The notes beneath the pieces were generated by a model. It was not told the DNA's origin. It did no database searches and saw only the letters and a program-made list of their open reading frames with translations. A DNA stretch of 23,689 bases, from the NCBI GenBank assembly GCA_035288785.1, contig DATDZF010000011.1, forward strand, positions 1-23,689, given 5' to 3'. Of the stretch, positions 1 through 7,201 are shown piece by piece; the stretch's first letter is position 1, and the number at the start of each line of letters is the position of its first letter. Position numbers and translations under genes: made by a program. Origin of the DNA: JACRGC01 sp035288785. GTDB taxonomy: Archaea; Micrarchaeota; Micrarchaeia; Norongarragalinales; SBBD01.

Positions 1-357
1 GTCCCCCAGCAATCTGGCAGTTCCTACTCATCCAACAATTACTTTCCCCCTGCGCCTACTCCAACAAAAAAGCCCACCCCAACCGCATCGCCAACGCCCT
101 CCCCATCCCCGAAGGTAAAACAAATCGCAATCGAGGAAGAAAAGCCCATCTCCCCATCACCAACGATTTCGCTTGTGCCCACAACAACGAATAAAAACTC
201 GCCTGCCGATAGAGTTGGGAATGCGCCGCCATCGCCCATGCCGGCAGGCCCAAACGCAACGACGGGATTTTTTGCAGGCGCATTGGCGAACTGGGCGTAT
301 GGGATAATTGTAATCGTAATCCTCGGGGCAGCGTATATCTTTGTTAGAAGGAAATGA
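1..357 (+). CDS. C-terminal part of a membrane-anchored surface protein (5' end outside window)
   Basis: The reading frame is open from the first base and encodes at least 118 residues ending in TGA at 355-357. Visible residues about 18-85 are very rich in Pro, Thr and Ser, with repeated PTP/SPSP units, as in an extended cell-surface stalk. Residues about 96-114 form one hydrophobic segment followed by the basic end VRRK, so the C-terminus is probably anchored in the membrane with the rest outside the cell. The functional domain lies upstream of the window and cannot be named. The downstream membrane gene starts 10 bases after the stop, so the two may be co-transcribed. A substrate-binding or DUF4430-like partner of an ECF S component is possible, but this is a guess from the neighbour only. 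Confidence 0.75.
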   Translation, partial: VPQQSGSSYSSNNYFPPAPTPTKKPTPTASPTPSPSPKVKQIAIEEEKPISPSPTISLVPTTTNKNSPADRVGNAPPSPMPAGPNATTGFFAGALANWAYGIIVIVILGAAYIFVRRK

Positions 358-367
358 CTTGGTCCAT

Positions 368-919
368 ATGGCAAACGCACTCAAATTCGGGCTGGGGCTC
401 ATCTTCATTTCGCTCCTCCGGCTTATCCAAATGCCCCTCCCCAATATCGAGCCCATCATGGCATCAATGCTTCCGTTCGCGAGGAAATACGGTCAAATCG
501 CCGGCTTCCTGTTTGCATCCCTCGCACTGCTCTCATTCGATTTCATTTCCGGAAGGATTGGGGCGTGGAGCATATACGCGGCGATAACCTACGGAGTGAT
601 CGGGTACGCTGCCGGCAGGTATTTCTCAGATAAAAATAGGCAAAAAACAAAATATTATTTGGGATTTGGGATTATTGGTACCATTTTTTATGATGCCGTG
701 ACGGCTTTCCTATTTGGGATGCAATTCAACCAGCCCCTCGCAATGACAATAGCCGGACAGATCCCCTTCACGATCTACCATCTCCTTGGGAGCGCCGCAT
801 TCATCTTGTTTTTGACTCCCCTGGTGGACGGATTGATCGTGGAAAATCCCGTTTTGGAAATCGGGCGGATTGGATCAAGGGAGCCAAGTGGCGCCAAATT
901 GGGAATGCGCAGAAAATAA
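368..919 (+). CDS. small polytopic membrane protein, ECF transporter S component-like
   Basis: This encodes about 183 residues, mostly hydrophobic, with five or six likely membrane helices. The motif PLPNIEPIMAS (about residues 23-33), the YDAVTAFLFG segment and the general layout resemble S components of energy-coupling-factor vitamin or metal importers, which bind the substrate in the membrane. The family match is from memory of the pattern and is not certain. The ATG at 368 is chosen over a TTG at 341 because the latter overlaps the upstream gene and adds polar residues; an AGGAAATG stretch precedes the ATG. No ATPase or T component is visible in the window. The tail after about residue 160 is polar and probably cytoplasmic. 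It converges with the NYN gene, whose stop is 10 bases away. Confidence 0.6.
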   Translation: MANALKFGLGLIFISLLRLIQMPLPNIEPIMASMLPFARKYGQIAGFLFASLALLSFDFISGRIGAWSIYAAITYGVIGYAAGRYFSDKNRQKTKYYLGFGIIGTIFYDAVTAFLFGMQFNQPLAMTIAGQIPFTIYHLLGSAAFILFLTPLVDGLIVENPVLEIGRIGSREPSGAKLGMRRK

Positions 920-929
920 AAAATCAGAA

Positions 930-1676
930 CTATTGGCTCTTTTCCAGCGACTGCCCATCCGTGCTTCCGGTTTTCGCTTTCTCGTCTGCGGGCTTATGAT
1001 GGCCTTGATATTCCGTCTTGGGCTTATCCTCAGTATGCGCATGATGCTCCGGCACTGCTGCTGATTGCTCGGGCGGCTTATGGGCAAGAGGCACATTATC
1101 CCTCACTTCATGCCGGTAGTCCCTGCCTTCCTGGCGCTCGCCACGATAATCCCTCCTATCATCCCTCTGGCCGCGATCGTCCCGAGGCTCGCGCCTATCC
1201 ATAAGACCTCCTTCCGCCTTTAGGTCAATCACGAGATCCGCAGTGTTCTTAAGCGCAGAAGAGAAATCGGGCTCCGTTCCAACCACGATCGTATCCTTCC
1301 CATGCTCCTTTGCCTTGGTTAGCACCGGCTTGTAATCCGAATCGCGGGAAACGATCGCAATCGTATCTATATGGGGCGAGAACATGAATTCGGTGGCTTC
1401 GATTGCAAGCGCAACATCGACATCGGAGGGGATGATCACGACCTCGTACCCCTGGTTGGTGACGGCTTCAATCAGCTTATCCGAGGCGAACTGGTCGAGG
1501 AACACCTTTGCGACCTTCACCCTGCCGTACTTCTGGAGCTTCTTTTTGACCTTGTCAAGATCAACGCCAAGTTCCTTCCGTATCATGTTGGGCCCGTCGA
1601 CCAGGACTGCGATGTTTTTTTCCTTTGGCTTCTTCAAAAGGTCCTTGACCTGATCCAAAACATTAGGCATTGCCAT
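930..1676 (-). CDS. NYN/LabA-like (PIN-fold) RNase-like protein with charged tail
   Basis: The 248-residue product has an N-terminal NYN domain (about residues 20-155), a PIN-related fold that usually acts as a metal-dependent RNase. Visible acidic positions are D27 and N30 in VDGPN, D85/D87 in SDVDVAL and D112/D114 in SRDSDY, matching the TIGR00288/DUF88 archaeal family. Residues 158-248 form a low-complexity tail: first Arg/Asp/Glu/Gly-rich (RRE, DDR, RDYR units), then His/Pro/Lys-rich, likely disordered and possibly RNA-binding. The start at 1676 (MAMPNVL) is favoured because GGTGGT lies four bases upstream; a second ATG at 1670 is possible. A longer frame reaching 1736 would overlap the putative promoter. 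The RNA target is unknown. Confidence 0.8.
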   Translation of the reverse strand: MAMPNVLDQVKDLLKKPKEKNIAVLVDGPNMIRKELGVDLDKVKKKLQKYGRVKVAKVFLDQFASDKLIEAVTNQGYEVVIIPSDVDVALAIEATEFMFSPHIDTIAIVSRDSDYKPVLTKAKEHGKDTIVVGTEPDFSSALKNTADLVIDLKAEGGLMDRREPRDDRGQRDDRRDYRGERQEGRDYRHEVRDNVPLAHKPPEQSAAVPEHHAHTEDKPKTEYQGHHKPADEKAKTGSTDGQSLEKSQ

Positions 1677-1736
1677 CAAGACCACCTTATCGAAATAATG
1701 GAAAATATGGGAATAAACGCTAAATTCAGGGAGCAA

Positions 1737-1748
1737 GGATATTTATAG
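1737..1748 (-). promoter_or_regulatory. putative TATA box of the NYN gene
   Basis: The minus strand reads CTATAAATATCC here. It would place transcription start near 1717 and give a leader of about 40 bases that contains the GGTGGT ribosome site. No other gene lies in a position to use it. Confidence 0.45.
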
Positions 1749-1866
1749 GGAAGCGTATTTACGAAGGCTTGGCGATACGTGAATTTTGTTGCAACTAATT
1801 GATTGGATAGATATCAATTGATGAAGCCGATCGCCTATTGTCAGGATCAACGCCGGCGAACAGTTT

Positions 1867-2427
1867 TTACGCGCCCGTAAGGGAAAGCACCGCAACCACA
1901 TTATATAGCATATGCGCGAAAATCGGCGCGGCGATGCTTTTTTTCCTTGCAACATATAGCGAGAGCAAAAGCCCCAAGGTGAGTGCGCCCAGGATTTCTG
2001 CAACCGAGCCGTAGAGCGCATGGGAGGCGCCGAATAAAAACGCGCTTAAAAAAACGCCAAGCCTGCGCTGCAGAAGGCCGCGGTAGAATATCTCCTCTGC
2101 AATGGGCGAGAGCATGACTGCAATCAGCAAAACGAACGGCGGCTGCCTCAAGAGAAGGCCACTTACCTTGTCCAGGTCGAGCAGCCCAAATGAATCCAAA
2201 ATAACCGTCTCGAGGGTCGTGAGGGCGAGCATGGCAACAAGGAGTGCAAACGCATTGGAGGCAGTGGATAGCTTGCCCTTCCATCCGGCAAAATCGGCCT
2301 TGTTGACATAAAGGTATTGCAGCGCCTTTTGAAGCCGCATGCCCTTAAGGCGCAGGTAGATGAAGGGCAAAAGCAAGAAGAAAAGGGGCAGTGCCAATGT
2401 ATCGATGAGTTCGGTTACGGTCGACAT
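1867..2427 (-). CDS. CPBP-family intramembrane metalloprotease (CAAX/Abi type)
   Basis: This 186-residue, strongly hydrophobic protein carries the three CPBP motifs in order: EEIFYRG (111-117, catalytic glutamates and Arg), H136 in FGASHALYG, and H172 with N176 in FAHMLYN. The family cleaves substrates within the membrane (CAAX processing in eukaryotes; bacteriocin immunity or Abi-type roles in prokaryotes). The substrate here is unknown. The length is at the short end of the family, but all motifs are intact. The ATG is preceded by AAAGGGGTTTGC, a plausible ribosome site. The gene stands alone on the minus strand, downstream of dnaG but separated from it by a terminator. Confidence 0.85.
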   Translation of the reverse strand: MSTVTELIDTLALPLFFLLLPFIYLRLKGMRLQKALQYLYVNKADFAGWKGKLSTASNAFALLVAMLALTTLETVILDSFGLLDLDKVSGLLLRQPPFVLLIAVMLSPIAEEIFYRGLLQRRLGVFLSAFLFGASHALYGSVAEILGALTLGLLLSLYVARKKSIAAPIFAHMLYNVVAVLSLTGA

Positions 2428-2477
2428 GCAAACCCCTTTATCCGCTTAAAAAATGGAGGCATGGACAAAAAAAATGG

Positions 2478-2488
2478 CCAAATAAAGG
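2478..2488 (-). promoter_or_regulatory. putative TATA box of the CPBP protease gene
   Basis: The minus strand reads CCTTTATTTGG, about 55 bases before the start codon. Transcription would begin near 2455, downstream of the dnaG terminator. Confidence 0.35.
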
Positions 2489-2513
2489 CGCATGCGCCAC
2501 ATACTAACCCTCC

Positions 2514-2600
2514 AAAAAATAAATAAAAAATATAAAAAAAACGGTCCGGCTCCTGACCGGCGCCCGCAAAGGTAAAATATAAAATAAAAAAATAAAAGGC
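2514..2600 (-). terminator. dnaG transcription terminator
   Basis: Directly after the dnaG stop the minus strand has a T-rich run (2600 down to about 2572). A GC-rich hairpin with CGGTC/GACCG arms follows (2559-2542), and then a second long T-rich tract beginning with eight T (2541-2514). Oligo-T tracts are the main signal for archaeal RNA polymerase termination, so this is a strong double terminator. Confidence 0.7.
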
Positions 2601-3938
2601 CTATTCCGCAAGGACAACTTTTACGCCAGCAGGCTTCCTTGTGATGTTCCCCGCGCGGATGCCCGCTGCGAAATGGACGCTCTTCTGCTCGCACAGGTCC
2701 AAGAGCCGCTGCGTGACGATGCCGTCAAGGATCACCGCGAAAACTCCATCGGTTTCCGAGAGCACCTTCATAATCTCCCTGATTGGCGCATCGCCCACCT
2801 CGTTCATATCCGCGTTGAAGAATTTCGCCTTAAGCGACCCTTCGAGCGTCTTGAGGTTCGCCCGAAGGAAATCCACCTTTGCCTGGTCCTCAGGGGATAG
2901 GGCCTCTTGCTGGATAACAGGTGCGGGCTCTGCATCCGGGGATGGTTCGGCCCCAGGCTGCTCCCTTTGGGGGCTGTTTTCCACCGGAGCTTGCCTGGCT
3001 TGGCCGTTCCCGGCAGGTGCCTGCACCTTCTGGTACCAGCCCTCCTCGCGCTTCTTTTCGAATCGCTTGCGGTTGTCATAGCGGGATTCGCGGCCCTCTA
3101 TCTGCTCTTTTAGCTCCGCTTCCGCCTGCTCGCCGGGGATCTTCCTCCTAAGGGCCATGATTATTTCCTTGCGGGTAAGCTCCTCAACTTCCTTTCCTGC
3201 GGGCGCGCGCGCCACAAAATCGATGTTGCCCGCATGGAGCATCTCCCTTAGGATGATGTCCCCGCCGCGGTCGCCATCAAGGAACAGGGTCGCATCCTTT
3301 TGCTGCGATAGCTCTACGATGGTCTTCCCGACATTTGCGCCTCCGATTGCGACAACGTTCTTCATGCCATTCCTTAGCATGTTCACAACATCCGCCCTTC
3401 CCTCGACGATGATGATCGCCTCGCTCTTCTCAACTTCGGGACCGCAAGGCAGCTTGTCCTCGCCGTATGTTGCAACCTCTGCGATCTTGACTTCCGCGCG
3501 GACCATTTCCGCCAGTTCCTTGCTTTCCGGGATCTCGTCCACGATGACATTCTTAAGGAGCGCTTTTGCGCGGTCAAGGAGCATCTTGCGCTTCAAATTC
3601 CGCGTGTCCTCGATCTTTTCCGTGTTGATCCTTGCCTCGCACGGGCCCACCCGGTCGACTATCTCAAGGCTTGCCGCAAGTATCGAGGTTTCAACCATGT
3701 CAAGGCTCGAGGGGATCAGAATGTTCCCAAAGCTCTTCCCGCCCCGCATCTGCACGTTGACCTCAATCCGGCCTATCCTCCCGTTCTTTTGGAGTTCGCG
3801 CAGGTCAAGCTCATCACCAAGCAGCCCTTCCGTCTGCCCGAAAATGGCGCCGACGATATCGGGCTTCTCGACGATGCCGTCAATCTCGAAATTCGCCTTT
3901 ACCAAGTACTTTACCGTGTCTATGTAAGTCTTACCCAT
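2601..3938 (-). CDS. dnaG: archaeal DnaG primase-like protein (TOPRIM domain)
   Basis: The 445-residue product matches the archaeal DnaG family, which has RNA primase activity and is also found with the archaeal exosome through Csl4. The N-terminal region (1-170) is the archaeal-specific part, beginning MGKTYIDTVKY. The TOPRIM domain spans about 172-260, with E179 in IIIVEGRADV and the DGDRGG motif at 221-226, the expected metal-binding residues. Residues about 285-350 are a Pro/Gln/Glu-rich linker, followed by a conserved C-terminal domain (about 350-445). The ATG at 3938 is chosen because AGGTGA lies just upstream; an in-frame GTG at 3947 lies within that ribosome site. The protein looks complete. 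Confidence 0.93.
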   Translation of the reverse strand: MGKTYIDTVKYLVKANFEIDGIVEKPDIVGAIFGQTEGLLGDELDLRELQKNGRIGRIEVNVQMRGGKSFGNILIPSSLDMVETSILAASLEIVDRVGPCEARINTEKIEDTRNLKRKMLLDRAKALLKNVIVDEIPESKELAEMVRAEVKIAEVATYGEDKLPCGPEVEKSEAIIIVEGRADVVNMLRNGMKNVVAIGGANVGKTIVELSQQKDATLFLDGDRGGDIILREMLHAGNIDFVARAPAGKEVEELTRKEIIMALRRKIPGEQAEAELKEQIEGRESRYDNRKRFEKKREEGWYQKVQAPAGNGQARQAPVENSPQREQPGAEPSPDAEPAPVIQQEALSPEDQAKVDFLRANLKTLEGSLKAKFFNADMNEVGDAPIREIMKVLSETDGVFAVILDGIVTQRLLDLCEQKSVHFAAGIRAGNITRKPAGVKVVLAE

Positions 3939-3958
3939 CTCTTTCACCTGATTATTTT

Positions 3959-3986
3959 CAATATATGCCTCTCCTGGAAATTATTG
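3959..3986 (-). promoter_or_regulatory. putative dnaG promoter region
   Basis: Two AT-rich candidates are seen on the minus strand: CAATAATTT at about 3986-3978, and GCATATATTG at about 3968-3959. The first would leave a leader that keeps the AGGTGA ribosome site; the second would make the mRNA almost leaderless. The choice is uncertain. Confidence 0.35.
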
Positions 3987-4128
3987 CTTGCGGAAAAAAC
4001 CGATTAGAATTAGTCCTGTTGAGCCCTATGCATTGTTGACTCCGCTTTCATCCCTTAACAGTCAGGGAGCCATCCATGCACAAAGGTTACTCAAACAAAA
4101 TCTTGTAAAAAATTAATGTGAACTAATT

Positions 4129-4554
4129 CTATCTCAAATGGCCTTCAACTTTTTCCGCAATCAGGTCATATAGGCTCGGGGAAATCTTGACGATGTCCTT
4201 TTCAGAGAGGATGCCGATCACTTTCCCTTCCTTGAATACCACAAGGCGCCTTAGGTCCTCATTCCCCATAAGCTTTGCAGCCTCGGAGATGTCGGAATCG
4301 GGCCCGATGCCAACAAGTGGCTTGCTTATGAATTTTGCAATGCCGGTGTTGCTCTTAAGGCCCTTTGATAGCACCTTTTCCACCAAATCTCGATCCGTAA
4401 GGATGCCGTAGATCTTCTTGTTTTTGTCCTTCACAAGAATGCTCCCGATATCCCTGGATTTCATTATTTTAGCAGCTTCCTGCACCGTCGCAGATTCCGT
4501 TATGGCAACAAGGGACGTCTTCATGATGTCCCCGACTTTTATGCCTGTTTCCAT
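4129..4554 (-). CDS. two-CBS-domain protein
   Basis: The 141-residue protein consists almost entirely of a tandem CBS pair: CBS1 at about 6-60 (VGDIMKTSLVAI to GILTDRDLV) and CBS2 at about 76-126 (FISKPLVGI to GILSEKDIV). Stand-alone CBS pairs bind adenine nucleotides or SAM and act as sensors; no catalytic domain is attached. The ATG at 4554 is preferred to an upstream TTG at 4569 because the TATA box lies 26 bases before it, which fits a leaderless mRNA. The partner protein is unknown. It is separated from dnaG by 190 bases with no recognisable gene. Confidence 0.88.
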   Translation of the reverse strand: METGIKVGDIMKTSLVAITESATVQEAAKIMKSRDIGSILVKDKNKKIYGILTDRDLVEKVLSKGLKSNTGIAKFISKPLVGIGPDSDISEAAKLMGNEDLRRLVVFKEGKVIGILSEKDIVKISPSLYDLIAEKVEGHLR

Positions 4555-4575
4555 GGAATGTTTAGGCAATGCGAG

Positions 4576-4584
4576 TTTAAATAC
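4576..4584 (-). promoter_or_regulatory. TATA box of the CBS gene (leaderless)
   Basis: The minus strand reads GTATTTAAA. Its centre is about 26 bases before the ATG at 4554, the usual distance from TATA box to transcription start in archaea, so the mRNA is probably leaderless. This spacing supports the start-codon choice. Confidence 0.65.
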
Positions 4585-4750
4585 GTTGCGTGGGAAACTT
4601 CGTTTCTACGATTGGCGAACAGGTAAATGACGAATAAATCGCCCCAAATGCCACAAATTGCGCATTACTGATCCCAATTAATCAACTTCCGGTTCCATAA
4701 TTCTCCACCAAATGCTAATATCCGCCTTATTCCACCATCCTTCCGAAAGC

Positions 4751-4782
4751 AATAAATACTTACACGTACTTACATATAAGTA
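4751..4782 (+). promoter_or_regulatory. promoter with repeated operator half-sites for a toxin-antitoxin pair
   Basis: AATAAATA (4751-4758) is a likely TATA box. The octamer TACTTACA occurs at 4757-4764 and again at 4767-4774, exactly ten bases apart. The second copy is followed directly by TATAAGTA (4775-4782), its inverted form with one mismatch. The half-sites would sit on one face of the helix and overlap the expected transcription start. This is what an autorepressing antitoxin with a dimeric DNA-binding domain would need. Confidence 0.5.
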
Positions 4783-4794
4783 TGAGAGATCCGG

Positions 4795-5028
4795 ATGGTG
4801 AAAAAGGGGCATTATTTCTCAGACCACTACCACAAGGAAAGGGAGCAAAATGTGGGAAAGGAGCTGGTTATCGATTGCATCCATCATGGCAGAAAGGAAT
4901 TGGAAAGCTATCCGAATAAATTCAAAAACAGGAAGCTGTTCAACAAGGGGGAATTGATTGTCATTTACCTTGAATTTGACGATTACTTCTACATAATCAC
5001 GGCTTTTTGGAACGTGAGGGGGCGATAA
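4795..5028 (+). CDS. DUF4258-like putative toxin
   Basis: This small protein (77 residues) has the pattern of DUF4258 proteins, a RelE-like fold found in type II toxin-antitoxin modules: FSDHYHKERE near the start (8-17), a central DCIHHGRKELESYP, and a C-terminal beta segment ELIVIYLEFDDYFYIITAFW. Family members are thought to be mRNA- or ribosome-acting toxins, but activity here is inferred. The ATG at 4795 is the first in-frame start after the promoter. The stop lies two bases before the next gene, so the pair is surely one operon, with the toxin first. DUF4258 next to a YgiT/MqsA-type zinc protein is a known arrangement. Confidence 0.65.
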   Translation: MVKKGHYFSDHYHKEREQNVGKELVIDCIHHGRKELESYPNKFKNRKLFNKGELIVIYLEFDDYFYIITAFWNVRGR

Positions 5029-5030
5029 AC

Positions 5031-5372
5031 ATGAAATTTGAGGGGAAAACCTGCCCCATGTGCGGCAAGGGGAAAATGGAAGGCAGAAGGCATGAGGCTG
5101 ATCCGGGCATTTTCGTTGATGCTTTCAGATGCAACAAGTGCGGCGAGATTGCCTACTCCGAAGAAATCATAGGGAAGCTCGAAGCCCTAAGAAAATACGG
5201 TAATGAGGAGCGCCATGTGGTCAAAGTAGGATCGTCATTGGCGGTGCCGATACCTTCGTCATTTGTGAAGAAGCTGGGGTTAAAGGCCAGGGAGCTGGTT
5301 TATGTGTCCGAGAGCAACGGATCGTTACTGATAAAGACAGGGCTGGGGCTTAATGGCACGCTGCAAAAATAG
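5031..5372 (+). CDS. zinc-ribbon plus AbrB/MazE-type antitoxin
   Basis: The 113-residue protein has two parts. The N-terminus is a YgiT/MqsA-like zinc ribbon with C8-x2-C11 and C34-x2-C37. The C-terminus (about 64-113) is a SpoVT/AbrB-type swapped-hairpin DNA-binding domain, recognised from VVKVGSSLAVPIPSSFVKKLGL. The arrangement suggests that the ribbon binds the upstream DUF4258-like toxin and the AbrB domain binds the operator. The ATG at 5031 has GTGAGGGGG upstream; an in-frame TTG at 5007 would overlap the toxin and is less likely. MqsA proteins usually carry a helix-turn-helix at this position, so the AbrB replacement is of interest. Confidence 0.75.
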   Translation: MKFEGKTCPMCGKGKMEGRRHEADPGIFVDAFRCNKCGEIAYSEEIIGKLEALRKYGNEERHVVKVGSSLAVPIPSSFVKKLGLKARELVYVSESNGSLLIKTGLGLNGTLQK

Positions 5373-5389
5373 GGCAGGCAAATTGCATA

Positions 5390-5577
5390 CTTATTTAAAC
5401 CACCTGCGCCTCAAATAGTTGCTAATTCTGCCGGTTTATTCCGGCGATTGTTGGGGGGAGGCGGGGGATTTTTCTCCTACGCTCCGGCATATTTTTCGAG
5501 GGGCGGGAACTACTCCCTACGCTTAAAAAAAATATTTTCGGGCAAGAAAAGGGATACGCCCCACATAGTAAGCAATA
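5390..5577 (+). promoter_or_regulatory. guaA upstream region with imperfect tandem repeat
   Basis: Contents in order: TTATTTAAACC (5390-5400, TATA-like), a GCCGG/CCGGC hairpin (5430-5445), a G-rich stretch, then two related units. CTCCTACGCT (5474-5483) with ATATTTTTCG (5489-5498) is echoed by CTCCCTACGCT (5513-5523) with ATATTTTCG (5532-5540), a period of about 40 bases. The AT-rich part of the second unit could be the TATA box nearest the gene. No coding sequence is seen. Confidence 0.4.
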
Positions 5578-5601
5578 ATGATTCATGAAAAGTGCCTTAG
5601 T

Positions 5602-7137
5602 ATGATAATCGTCCTTGATTTCGGCGGGCAGTTCGTGCACCTGATTGCCAGGCGCATCAAGGACCTTGGTGCTAGCGCAGTTATTCTCCCCTACAATGCA
5701 AAAGTTGAGGAAATTAGGAAGTTCAAGCCGGCCGGGATCATTCTCTCTGGAGGCCCCGCGGCAATTTCGGGCGCAAATGCGATTTTTCCCGACATGCGCA
5801 TTTTTGGGCTAAGGCTCCCGATGCTCGGGATATGCTACGGGGAGCAGCTCATTGCGCACCACTATGGCGGAAAATTGGCCTCTAGGGGCGACCAGAGGCA
5901 GTACGGGAAGGAAATGATGAAGGTTTCCAGGGGTTCAGAGCTATTCGCTGGAATGAAAAACGTAGAACAGGTGTGGATGTCGCACGGGGATGCGGTAACC
6001 GACCTTCCGGAGGGATTTGAAATAACCGGAAGCACCGAAAAATGCCCGATCGCCGCATTTGAGGACCGTGCAAGGAAGCTCTACGGGCTGCAATTCCATC
6101 CGGAGGTTGCCCATACGATCCATGGTTCCAAAATGTATGCGAATTTTGTATTCAATGTGTGCAAAGCAAGGAAGGATTATTCCCTTAAGGGATTGGATAG
6201 GCTGCTCATATCGCAGGTGCGCAGGGATGCCAGGAGGGGAGGGGTCCTTATTGCGGTCTCAGGGGGCGTTGATTCGCTTGTTACCGCGGCGCTCATCCAC
6301 CGCGCGATCCCAGACCAGCTCTACAGCGTTTTCATCGATACGGGCCTTATGCGAAAAGGGGAAGTTGAGGAGACCGAGGAATTCTTCAAGAAGATGGGCT
6401 TTAGGCATTTTGAGATGGTGGATGCCAGCGCATTGTTCCTAGGTAAATTGAAAGGAGTCATCGACCCCGAGGAGAAGAGGAAAATCATCGGGCATACCTT
6501 CATTGAAGTTTTCGAGCGGAAGGCACTTGAGCTTGGAAAGAAGGCCAACATAAAATACCTCGCGCAGGGCACAATCTACCCCGACCGCATCGAAAGCGCG
6601 CAGGCATCGAAGGCAGCAGACAAGATAAAGAGCCACCACAACCTTACGCTTCCAGAAAAGATGAACCTGCTCCTTATCGAGCCCCTAAAAGAGCTCTACA
6701 AGGATGAGGTCAGGGCGCTTGGGGAGATGCTGGGGCTTCCGCACGTTAGGGTTTGGAGGCAGCCATTCCCAGGCCCGGGGCTTGCGATCCGAATCGTGGG
6801 AGAAGTGACCCCGGAAAGAGTGGGGATCGTTCGGGAAGCCGACCATATTTTCCGCGATGAAATTCTTAAAGCGCACCTTGATTCCAAAATTTGGCAATAT
6901 TTCGCAGCGCTACTACCGGTGAAATCAGTTGGCGTGATGGCAGATGAGCGCACTTATGAATACATCATCACGCTGCGCGCCGTAACAAGCAAGGACGGGA
7001 TGACCGCGGATTGGGCGAAAATACCCTTCAGCGTGATGGAAAGGATCAGCACCCGGATTTCAAATGATGTGAGGGGAGTCAACCGCGTCGTCTATGATGT
7101 GAGCCAGAAGCCGCCTGCGACAATTGAATATGAATGA
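5602..7137 (+). CDS. guaA: GMP synthase (glutamine-hydrolysing), single chain
   Basis: GuaA converts XMP, ATP and glutamine to GMP, the last step of guanine nucleotide synthesis. The 511-residue product has an N-terminal class I glutamine amidotransferase with C78 in GICYGEQ and the H166/E168 pair in QFHPEV. The ATP pyrophosphatase domain has the P-loop SGGVDS (220-225), and the C-terminal dimerisation domain ends in VSQKPPATIEYE. Many archaea encode the two activities as separate subunits, whereas this is the fused form common in bacteria. The usual Met after GICYG is Glu here. The start at 5602 (MIIVLDFGGQ) fits the family N-terminus; an ATG at 5578 would add eight residues. Neither has a clear ribosome site. 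Confidence 0.96.
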   Translation: MIIVLDFGGQFVHLIARRIKDLGASAVILPYNAKVEEIRKFKPAGIILSGGPAAISGANAIFPDMRIFGLRLPMLGICYGEQLIAHHYGGKLASRGDQRQYGKEMMKVSRGSELFAGMKNVEQVWMSHGDAVTDLPEGFEITGSTEKCPIAAFEDRARKLYGLQFHPEVAHTIHGSKMYANFVFNVCKARKDYSLKGLDRLLISQVRRDARRGGVLIAVSGGVDSLVTAALIHRAIPDQLYSVFIDTGLMRKGEVEETEEFFKKMGFRHFEMVDASALFLGKLKGVIDPEEKRKIIGHTFIEVFERKALELGKKANIKYLAQGTIYPDRIESAQASKAADKIKSHHNLTLPEKMNLLLIEPLKELYKDEVRALGEMLGLPHVRVWRQPFPGPGLAIRIVGEVTPERVGIVREADHIFRDEILKAHLDSKIWQYFAALLPVKSVGVMADERTYEYIITLRAVTSKDGMTADWAKIPFSVMERISTRISNDVRGVNRVVYDVSQKPPATIEYE

Positions 7138-7155
7138 TTTCCGGCTAAACGTAAG

Positions 7156-7201
7156 CTTTTTATATCAAATCTATCATATTTTTATCATAAAAGATGATAA
7201 A
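7156..7201 (+). promoter_or_regulatory. promoter and operator-like inverted repeat of a toxin-antitoxin pair
   Basis: CTTTTTATATC (about 7156-7166) is a TATA candidate. TTTATCAT (7181-7188) and ATGATAAA (7194-7201) form a perfect 8-base inverted repeat with a five-base spacer, ending at the antitoxin start codon. A further ATCAT half-site lies at about 7173-7177. Binding of the antitoxin here would cover the transcription start and the ribosome site. Confidence 0.5.

Noticed and set aside
1371..1748. 125-residue plus-strand open frame
   Set aside because: It is antisense to the NYN-domain gene and lacks its own promoter or motif.
3157..3927. 256-residue open frame antisense to dnaG
   Set aside because: It lies entirely inside the certain dnaG gene, is Ser/Ile-rich in the way of antisense frames, and has no promoter or family match.
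4676..4700. GGTTCCATAATTC as a possible tRNA T-arm
   Set aside because: No matching acceptor, D or anticodon stems could be found around it.
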